Source: CAZNGF01 sp964572855
GTDB taxonomy: Bacteria; Bipolaricaulota; Bipolaricaulia; RBG-16-55-9; JAJCYT01
Assembly (NCBI GenBank): GCA_964572855.1
Contig: CAZNGF010000056.1
Coordinates: forward strand, 1 to 19,492
Reading direction: 5' to 3'
DNA length: 19,492 bases
Under the pieces are notes generated by a model. It ran no database searches. It saw only the letters and a program-made list of their open reading frames with translations, and was not told where the DNA came from. A program made the translations under genes and the position numbers. This document shows, piece after piece, positions 13,953-19,492 of the stretch (positions are counted from its first letter, which is position 1; each line of letters begins with the position of its first letter).

Positions 13953-14299
13953 CGGGCTCGATTCCGGTCCCGCGGCTCGTTTCCCGTTTCACACCGCACG
14001 CCCCTGGCGTGCCCCGCTTGGCGATTCGGTTCCCGGGGAGGTGAAATCCCCCCCAAACCGTCCCGCGTCCGTTTGACGCGCGCACGCGCCAAGGCGTGAT
14101 CTCCGCCGGGACGCCACCGAGGCGTCCGATGGGGGGATTGTTGCCGCGCACGCGCCCCGGCGTGCGCGCGAGCGCATTCGAGGAAAAGGCCCGTTCTGGT
14201 CCCACAAAGCGGGGGGCGCCCTCCCGTAGCGCCCTCCGCTTTCTCTTGCGAACCCAAGCGTCCCGATTTCCCTGCTGTTGTCCATTTTCCCGCAAAAGC
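13953..14299 (+). other. Gene-free region with an array of GC-rich hairpins
   Basis: No convincing protein frame is present on either strand. At least five perfect short palindromes are packed between 13996 and 14168. They are GCACGCC/GGCGTGC (13996-14012), GCGTC/GACGC (about 14065-14079), CACGC/GCGTG (14083-14098), GGACGCC/GGCGTCC (14109-14127) and the 9-bp CGCGCACGC/GCGTGCGCG (14145-14168). Most share a CGCC...GGCG core. The stretch lies downstream of the promoter at 13827-13855 and upstream of the potD promoter, so it may be a structured transcript. From 14169 to 14299 I see nothing further. Confidence 0.5.
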
Positions 14300-14328
14300 T
14301 TGCATCCCCGCGCCGATCGGTCTAAAGT
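14300..14328 (+). promoter_or_regulatory. Sigma70-type promoter for the polyamine importer operon
   Basis: TTGCAT (14300-14305, 4 of 6) and TAAAGT (14323-14328, 4 of 6) are 17 bases apart. This would leave a leader of about 120 bases before the GTG at 14454. Confidence 0.5.
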
Positions 14329-14453
14329 AGCCACGAGCCCGCTGGACCGGAACCACACCGCCAAAGCGCCCGCACGCCCCGGAGTCCCCTCCGTGCGCGG
14401 GCACCAAGCACCGGCCAGCCCGGGCCAATCCCCCGCATCGCAAGGAGGTTCAG

Positions 14454-15590
14454 GTGTCCCATCACACCCCTTCCCAAGCGAGCCGACCCTGGAGCCGGCG
14501 TCAGTTCCTCAAGGCCACCGCCGCGGTCGGCCTGCTGGCGGCGTGGCGCCCGCCCTTCGCCGGTCGCGCCCAAAGCGACATGCCCGCGGACCTGCTGGAG
14601 GCCGTCGAACGGGAGGACGGCGTCCTGCACGTGTTCAACTGGTCCGACTACATCGACGAGGCCACGATCCCCAACTTCGAATCATCGTTCGGCATCGAGG
14701 TCGTCTACGACACCTACGAGAGCAACGACGAGATGCGCGCCAAGCTGCAGGCCTCGCCGGGGCAGTTCGACATCGTCGTCCCCACGCAGGACAACGTCAT
14801 CGAGCTGCGCGCGCTCGAGCGGTTGCGGCCGCTCAACCACGACTGGCTGCCCAACCTGCAGTTCCTGGACCCGCAGTTCGTCGACCCGAGCTACGACCCC
14901 GGCAACCGTTTCTCGGCGGCCTACCAGTGGGGCACCACGGGAATCGCTTACAACGCGTCCATCCTGGGTGACGACCCCCGGTTGGACAGTTGGGCTCTCG
15001 CCTTTGAGGCCGAGGACCTGAGCGGCAAGCTCACCATGCTCAACGACCCCGGCGAGGTCATCGGCGAGGCGCTCAAGTTCCTGGGTTACGGGCTGAACTC
15101 CGGGGACGAAAACGAGCTGGCCGCCGCGCGCGACCTGTTGTTGCAACAGAAGCCCTGGGTGCGCGCCTACATCGGCGCCGAGGTCAAGCCGCTCTTGATC
15201 ACCGAGGACATCTGGGTGGCCAACCTCTGGAGCGGCGACGTGTTCCAGGTGCGCGACGAGGAGAACGAGGACGTCCAGTACAGCCTGCCGCGCGAGGGCG
15301 GCGAGATCTGGGTGGACAGCATGGCGGTTCCCCAAGGCGCGCCGCACCCGGCCACCGCGCACCTCTGGATCAACTACGTGCTGCGCCCCGAGGTGAGCGC
15401 GGCCATCTCGAACTACGTGTTCTACGCCACGCCCAACGAGGCCGCGATCCCGATGCTGGACCCCGAGTTGGCTCAAGACCCGGTCGTGTTCCCCGACCGC
15501 CAGTTGCGCGACAAGCTGGAATTCCTCCAGCCCCCGACGGGCGACTCGCGCGCCCTGCGGGACCGCATCTGGGAGGAACTGAAGGCTTAG
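14454..15590 (+). CDS. potD: Spermidine/putrescine-type ABC transporter substrate-binding protein, Tat-exported
   Basis: The 378-residue extracytoplasmic binding protein starts at GTG 14454 with AAGGAGG five bases upstream. Its N terminus carries a twin-arginine signal (SRRQFLK at residues 14-20 followed by a hydrophobic stretch to about residue 40), so it is probably exported folded. The mature part opens with the PotD/PotF pattern LHVFNWSDYIDEATIPNF and continues with YDTYESNDEMRAKLQ and FDIVVPTQDNVIELRA. Later WGTTGIAYN and WVDSMAVPQGA are segments expected around the ligand cleft. It delivers a polyamine or a related cation to the permease pair encoded next. The exact ligand is not certain. 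It is the first gene of the operon, unlike the E. coli potABCD order. A very stable hairpin follows its stop codon. Confidence 0.9.
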   Translation: MSHHTPSQASRPWSRRQFLKATAAVGLLAAWRPPFAGRAQSDMPADLLEAVEREDGVLHVFNWSDYIDEATIPNFESSFGIEVVYDTYESNDEMRAKLQASPGQFDIVVPTQDNVIELRALERLRPLNHDWLPNLQFLDPQFVDPSYDPGNRFSAAYQWGTTGIAYNASILGDDPRLDSWALAFEAEDLSGKLTMLNDPGEVIGEALKFLGYGLNSGDENELAAARDLLLQQKPWVRAYIGAEVKPLLITEDIWVANLWSGDVFQVRDEENEDVQYSLPREGGEIWVDSMAVPQGAPHPATAHLWINYVLRPEVSAAISNYVFYATPNEAAIPMLDPELAQDPVVFPDRQLRDKLEFLQPPTGDSRALRDRIWEELKA

Positions 15591-15595
15591 GCGCC

Positions 15596-15624
15596 GCGGG
15601 CGCGGCTCGCCGAGCCGCGCCCGC
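15596..15624 (+). other. Very stable intercistronic hairpin between potD and potB
   Basis: A perfect 13-bp stem GCGGGCGCGGCTC/GAGCCGCGCCCGC with a GCC loop starts six bases after the potD stop and ends 12 bases before the potB ATG. There is no T-run. It probably protects the 3' end of the potD message or lowers read-through, so that the binding protein is made in excess over the membrane parts. Confidence 0.75.
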
Positions 15625-15636
15625 CCGCTTTCCCCC

Positions 15637-16554
15637 ATGGCGGAACGCACCTCGCGACCGACTTGGCGCCGCCGGCTGGCCCGCGCCCTGTATCGCCGTC
15701 CAGGGCTACAAACCGCGTCCCTGGTGAGCCCGTCGGCGCTCTGGCTGCTACTGTTCGTGGCCGCTCCCACGCTGATCGTGGTCTACTACAGCTTCCTGAC
15801 CACGGGCGACTTCGGCCGCATCATCCACGCGTTCACCTTCGAGAATTACGCGCGCGTCCTGGACCCGCTTTATCTGAAGGTGCTCTGGCGCTCGCTCTGG
15901 CTGGCGGGCGGCAGCGCGCTGCTGTGCCTGCTGATCGGCTTCCCGCTCGCCTACTGGATCGCGATGTACGGCGGGCGCTGGCGCAACCTGCTGGTCTTCT
16001 TGATCGTCGTGCCCTCGTGGACGAGCTACCTGGTGCGCGTGTTCACCTGGGTGTTTTTGCTCAAGGACAGCGGCTTCGTGCTGGGGGCCATGAAGGCCGT
16101 CGGGATGATCCCGCCGGACTCGCGCCTGCAGCTGTTGTTCGACTGGAAGGCCGTCATGATCGTGATGGTCTACAGCTACCTCGACTTCATGATCATCCCG
16201 CTCTACGCCGCGCTGGCGCGCCTGGACCGCTCGGTGCTGGAGGCGGCCTCGGACCTGGGGGCCAACCCGCTCAAGCGGCTCTGGAAGGTCACGCTGCCCA
16301 TGATCCGCGGCGGGGTGCTGGCCGGCTCCATCCTCGTGTTCGTCCCGGCCTTCGGCGAGTTCCTCATTCCCGACCTGCTGGGCGGGTCCAAGGTCAACAT
16401 GGTCGGCAACCTGATCGAGAGCCACTTCATCGGGTCCAACAACTGGGCCTTCGGCTCGGCGCTGGCCGTGGCCCTGACCGCGATCATCCTGACGCTCATC
16501 TTCCTCTACCTGCGCACGGCGGGGAAGGAAGGCGCCCTGGAGCGGCTGGCGTGA
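15637..16554 (+). CDS. potB: Polyamine-type ABC transporter permease, first subunit
   Basis: The 305-residue inner-membrane protein has about six helices and the EAA loop that docks with the ATPase, EAASDLGANPLKRLWKVTLP at residues 202-221. The segments FNLYLIV-type helix 1 (WLLLFVAAPTLIVVYYSFL) and VPSWTSYLVRVFTWVFLL match PotB rather than PotC. ATG 15637 lacks a purine-rich ribosome binding site (the upstream bases are pyrimidine- and GC-rich), and the hairpin after potD lies 12 bases upstream, so initiation may be weak or depend on coupling. Its stop overlaps the next start in a GTGA arrangement. Confidence 0.9.
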   Translation: MAERTSRPTWRRRLARALYRRPGLQTASLVSPSALWLLLFVAAPTLIVVYYSFLTTGDFGRIIHAFTFENYARVLDPLYLKVLWRSLWLAGGSALLCLLIGFPLAYWIAMYGGRWRNLLVFLIVVPSWTSYLVRVFTWVFLLKDSGFVLGAMKAVGMIPPDSRLQLLFDWKAVMIVMVYSYLDFMIIPLYAALARLDRSVLEAASDLGANPLKRLWKVTLPMIRGGVLAGSILVFVPAFGEFLIPDLLGGSKVNMVGNLIESHFIGSNNWAFGSALAVALTAIILTLIFLYLRTAGKEGALERLA

Positions 16555-17372
16555 GGCGGCTCGGGGGGGCCCGGGCGTGGCTGGGGGCGCTGGCGGTCAC
16601 CGTCTACCTGTTCATCTACGTCCCGCTGGCCGTGCTCGTCACGTTTTCGTTCAACGGCCCGCCGGCGGGGGAGGAAGCGGGGCGCGAGTGGGTGTATTCG
16701 ACGGGCGCATGGAAGGCGTTTTCGCTCGAGTGGTACGCGCGCCTCCTCGCCGACGAGGACACGCAGGCGGCCTTCCAGCGCAGCCTGCTGATCGCGGCCA
16801 GCAGCGTGCTGATCGCGCTCGTGCTGGGCACGATGAGCGCGGTGGCCCTGTACCGCTACCGCTTCCGGGGCAAGGGCCTGTTCGAGCAGGTGCTCTACAT
16901 CCCGCTCTTTATGCCGGGCGTGATCATGGGCATCTCGATCCTGTTGTTGTTCGCGTTCGTGCGCTTCCCGCTCGGGTACTGGTCCATCCTGGCCGCGCAC
17001 GTGGCCTTCACGCTGCCGCTGGTGACGCTGGTCGTGCTGGCGCGCATGCAGCGCATCGACTGGACGCTGGAGGCGGCGGCCATGGACCTGGGCGCCACGC
17101 CCTGGACGGCCTGGCGCGCCGTGATCTTCCCGCTGCTGCGCCCCGGGGTCTTCGCGGCCGCGCTGCTGGCGTTCCCGTGGTCGTTCAACGACTTCGTGAT
17201 CACGTTCTTCGTGGCCGGACCGGGCTGGACCACGTTGCCGATGCAGATCTACTCCATGGCGGGCCGCTCGGGCGCGATCTCGCCGCGCATCAACGCGCTG
17301 GGGACGCTCATGATCGCGGGCTCGCTCGCGCTCGTGCTGGTGGGCGTCTGGCTCCAGCGCAGACGCACGTAG
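16551..17372 (+). CDS. potC: Polyamine-type ABC transporter permease, second subunit
   Basis: The 273-residue membrane protein starts at GTG 16551, whose GTGA overlaps the potB stop by four bases, so it is translationally coupled. The EAA loop is EAAAMDLGATPWTAWRAVIF at residues 174-193. PotC-type segments are YVPLAVLVTFSFNG (23-36) near the N terminus and WSFNDFVITFFVAGPG near the C terminus. It pairs with PotB to form the pore. The start agrees with the family N terminus (membrane helix after about ten residues); longer in-frame readings upstream are inside potB in another frame and are not real. Confidence 0.9.
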   Translation: MRRLGGARAWLGALAVTVYLFIYVPLAVLVTFSFNGPPAGEEAGREWVYSTGAWKAFSLEWYARLLADEDTQAAFQRSLLIAASSVLIALVLGTMSAVALYRYRFRGKGLFEQVLYIPLFMPGVIMGISILLLFAFVRFPLGYWSILAAHVAFTLPLVTLVVLARMQRIDWTLEAAAMDLGATPWTAWRAVIFPLLRPGVFAAALLAFPWSFNDFVITFFVAGPGWTTLPMQIYSMAGRSGAISPRINALGTLMIAGSLALVLVGVWLQRRRT

Positions 17373-17373
17373 G

Positions 17374-17451
17374 GTAGGGGCAACCCCCTGTGGTTGCCCA
17401 CCGGGGGAGGCACGGGGGCCTCCCCCTACATGGGAAGACCACTGTGGTCTT
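17374..17451. repeat. REP-like cluster of three hairpins between potC and potA
   Basis: The ends GTAGGGG (17374-17380) and CCCCTAC (17423-17429) are inverted. Inside are GGGCAACC/GGTTGCCC (17378-17399) and GGGGGAGGC/GCCTCCCCC (17402-17425). A third hairpin, AAGACCA/TGGTCTT with loop CTG, is at 17435-17451. The same GTAGGGGCAACCCCC-like palindromes are common dispersed elements in GC-rich genomes. The block separates the permease genes from the ATPase gene without a T-run. Confidence 0.75.
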
Positions 17452-17477
17452 GCAGTCGTAGAAAGGAGGGCCGTGAC

Positions 17478-18584
<1,107 letters not shown>

Positions 18585-18615
18585 GGAGAACGGAAACCGG
18601 AGGCCTGAACAATCC

Positions 18616-18639
18616 CCCTCTCCCAAGGCTGGGAGAGGG
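18616..18639. repeat. Dispersed palindromic repeat after potA
   Basis: CCCTCTCCC (18616-18624) and GGGAGAGGG (18631-18639) form a perfect 9-bp stem with a 6-base loop, followed by CTGGGGTGAGGG. This phrase recurs as an intergenic repeat in many bacterial genomes. It sits 31 bases after the potA stop, so it may act as its 3' end, but no T-run follows. Confidence 0.7.
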
Positions 18640-18757
18640 CTGGGGTGAGGGTTGATCGAGGGCGGAGAAGTCGGCGATCGCCTCGCTGCGGCGGAAGCCG
18701 TGGTTCGCTCCGACTTGCACGACGTGCTGCCTACCGCACGAGCAAGCGTATCCAGGG

Positions 18758-18782
18758 GCTTAACTTGGGAAGCAAGTTAGGC
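18758..18782. repeat. Short palindrome with integron-like core ends
   Basis: GCTTAACTTG and CAAGTTAGGC form a 10-bp stem with one T-G wobble around a 5-base centre. The ends match the attC core forms RYYYAAC and GTTRRRY on both strands, but 25 bp is far below the usual attC size of about 57 bp or more. It could be an eroded site or a plain hairpin. Confidence 0.4.
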
Positions 18783-18792
18783 TATGTTTGCT

Positions 18793-19080
18793 TCATCTCA
18801 TCCCATCCCAAGTTCGGTAGTTGCGGGCCTTGGGGGAGCGAAAGGAGCGGCATGCACGGGCTCGGGCGTCGGGTCGTGTGCGGGTTGGCGGGGTGCGCGC
18901 AGTTCTCGGGGTGGTTCCGGGACGCGCCCGAGGGGGTGGCGGCCTCATTTGAGGGGAGCTACGCCTGGGAGATGCTTGGGGTCGAACGTTGTTCCCTTCC
19001 CCGGCGTCGGGTGCGTGCACGTCAGCGGCAGGGAGTCCCTTCACTGGAGCCGGTTGGGGGAACGTTTCTTCCTCAGGCAT
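18793..19080 (-). CDS. Doubtful 95-residue ORF between two attC-like repeats
   Basis: The minus-strand frame opens at ATG 19080 with GGAG about eight bases upstream, beginning MPEEETFPQPAPVKGLPAAD. It stops ten bases before the short palindrome at 18758-18782, as a gene in an integron cassette would. The product is rich in Pro, Arg, Ala and Thr, which is also what chance frames look like in this DNA, and no family is recognised. It is listed only because of its position. Confidence 0.2.
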   Translation of the reverse strand: MPEEETFPQPAPVKGLPAADVHAPDAGEGNNVRPQASPRRSSPQMRPPPPRARPGTTPRTARTPPTRTRPDARARACRSFRSPKARNYRTWDGMR

Positions 19081-19111
19081 TTTCGTCTCCGGTTCACTCC
19101 TTCCATACGCC

Positions 19112-19238
19112 AGCTAACGACATGCGCTTCTGCTGCGGCCGGGCAGGGCCGCATCGAAACGCAGCGGTTGTTCCTCCAAGCCCAACGTCCTTTCCTATTC
19201 ACGGCCATCCGGCCGACAGCAGCAAGCGCTTGTTAGGC
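19112..19238 (-). repeat. attC-like imperfect inverted repeat, 127 bp
   Basis: Read on the minus strand it starts GCCTAAC (19238-19232, matches RYYYAAC) and ends GTTAGCT (19118-19112, one mismatch to GTTRRRY). The arms pair in blocks: TAAC with GTTA, then GCGCTT, CTGCTG and CGGCCGG with their complements. One arm has two single-base bulges, a G after GCGCTT and a T after CTGCTG. Two bulged bases on one arm are a known feature of integron attC sites, although my hand alignment does not place the bases on the canonical strand. The central ~50 bases are unpaired. It begins 14 bases after the end of the truncated hicA frame. Confidence 0.45.
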
Positions 19239-19252
19239 CGCTGGCTGGCAAT

Positions 19253-19306
19253 TCAGCGGCTCTGCAAAAGATCTTCACGAGGCTTCAGGACCGGCAGGGA
19301 GCCCAT
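19253..19306 (-). pseudogene. hicA: HicA toxin remnant, first ~11 codons of the family then lost
   Basis: Immediately after the HicB stop, an ATG at 19306 opens a frame that reads MGSLPVLKPREDLLQSR and stops at 19255-19253. MGSLPVLKPRE is the typical N terminus of HicA mRNA interferases that follow this kind of HicB; intact family members are about 60-80 residues and carry a conserved histidine in a GSH motif. Here the frame ends after 17 codons, and the following 300 bases contain no GSH-type continuation on this strand. The gap is three bases after hicB. The toxin is therefore inactive, unless a downstream frameshifted remainder exists outside what I can see. Confidence 0.7.
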
Positions 19307-19309
19307 CCG

Positions 19310-19492
19310 CTATGCGACCTCGATGGTCTGCAATCCAACGAACTCCGACTCAAGCTTCGGATCACCATCCTCGAGAAGCATCGCAATGACCTCGCGAAGG
19401 TTCTTCTCGAGTTCGTCGAGTGAGGCGGCCTGAGTGTGGGCTCCCGGCCAGCCAGGCACTGAGCCTACGAGAAGACCGGTGTCGGGATCTCG
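19310..19492 (-). CDS. hicB: HicB-family antitoxin, N terminus outside window
   Basis: The minus strand gives 60 residues open to the right edge, beginning RDPDTGLLVGSVPGWPGAHT and ending LESEFVGLQTIEVA. The D-x-x-T-G-L-x-V-G-x-V-P-x-x-P-G-A-H-T-Q pattern followed by LDELEKNLREVIAMLLEDG is the partial RNase H-like HicB fold (UPF0150). Family members are about 70-75 residues, so only about ten to fifteen N-terminal residues are missing. In an intact system HicB binds and neutralises the HicA mRNA interferase. Here the adjoining toxin gene is truncated, so this is an orphan antitoxin. One odd residue is the W in PGWPGAH, where the family usually has I or L. Confidence 0.85.
   Translation of the reverse strand, partial: RDPDTGLLVGSVPGWPGAHTQAASLDELEKNLREVIAMLLEDGDPKLESEFVGLQTIEVA

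Noticed and set aside
13953..13985. T-loop-like GGCTCGATTCC suggesting a tRNA
   Set aside because: The flanking bases do not pair as a T stem and no acceptor, D or anticodon arm can be built around it.
13906..14443. Overlapping minus-strand frames of 98 to 164 codons in the hairpin-rich gap
   Set aside because: Arg/Gly-rich translation, no good ribosome site, and the frames run through several hairpins; no evidence of coding.
14096..14971. A 291-codon plus-strand frame running into potD
   Set aside because: It overlaps the Tat signal and the binding-protein frame of potD, which is clearly the real one.
17374..17451. Terminator at the end of potC
   Set aside because: Three hairpins are present but none is followed by a T-run, and potA belongs to the same transporter, so read-through is expected.
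18660..18750. Minus-strand reading with a protein-like stretch (HVVQVGANHGFRRSEAIADF)
   Set aside because: It may be the end of a lost gene, but it runs straight into the dispersed repeat at 18616-18639, has no start and matches no family I recognise.
18645..19433. A 262-codon plus-strand frame through the end region
   Set aside because: It reads across the attC-like repeat and antisense to hicB, whose family pattern is clear on the other strand. An ATG with AGGAG at 18852 was considered, but no stop occurs before the repeat.

Overview
This is a GC-rich (roughly two-thirds GC by eye) bacterial chromosome segment. Genes are tightly packed and many starts are GTG or TTG preceded by good Shine-Dalgarno sequences. 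The gene set and the mix of small dispersed palindromic repeats would fit an environmental lineage such as Chloroflexota, but that is a low-confidence guess because no rRNA or marker gene is present.

Layout. Positions 1-1917 (minus) hold homoserine dehydrogenase, then a leader that reads as a ykkC-family riboswitch, then an EamA/DMT-type exporter cut by the window edge. Positions 2145-4471 (plus) hold a metallo-beta-lactamase-fold hydrolase translationally coupled to a UvrD/FBH1-like helicase. A lipoprotein (minus) converges on the helicase and is divergent from a ComEC-type channel gene. Positions 7003-7742 hold three small genes that are easy to miss (59, 78 and 31 codons). They are followed by ruvX, a secreted lamin-tail/dockerin protein (minus), an aldo/keto reductase, and an isolated phage-type recombination-associated gene with its own promoter and terminator. 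Positions 11587-13775 hold an MFS transporter and a secreted kelch-type propeller protein in one operon. A 680-base stretch without a sizeable gene carries a promoter, a 23-codon ORF and a run of hairpins. Positions 14454-18584 are a complete polyamine-type ABC importer in the order binding protein, permease, permease, ATPase, with structured intercistronic spacers. The last 900 bases are non-core: dispersed repeats, an attC-like imperfect inverted repeat and a HicB antitoxin whose partner toxin HicA is reduced to 17 codons.

The most interesting element is the riboswitch at 661-823 on the minus strand. It has the ykkC conserved blocks and a perfect 8-bp closing stem. One strand of that stem is reused in a downstream 9-bp hairpin. 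The most conserved aptamer block is also perfectly complementary over 10 bases to the TTG start-codon region of the exporter. Together these form a complete translational switch that can be read from sequence. The ligand subtype is not resolved. Its position directly after homoserine dehydrogenase and before an EamA exporter makes the physiology worth testing. The second notable region is the cassette-like, decayed toxin-antitoxin tail at 18758-19492.
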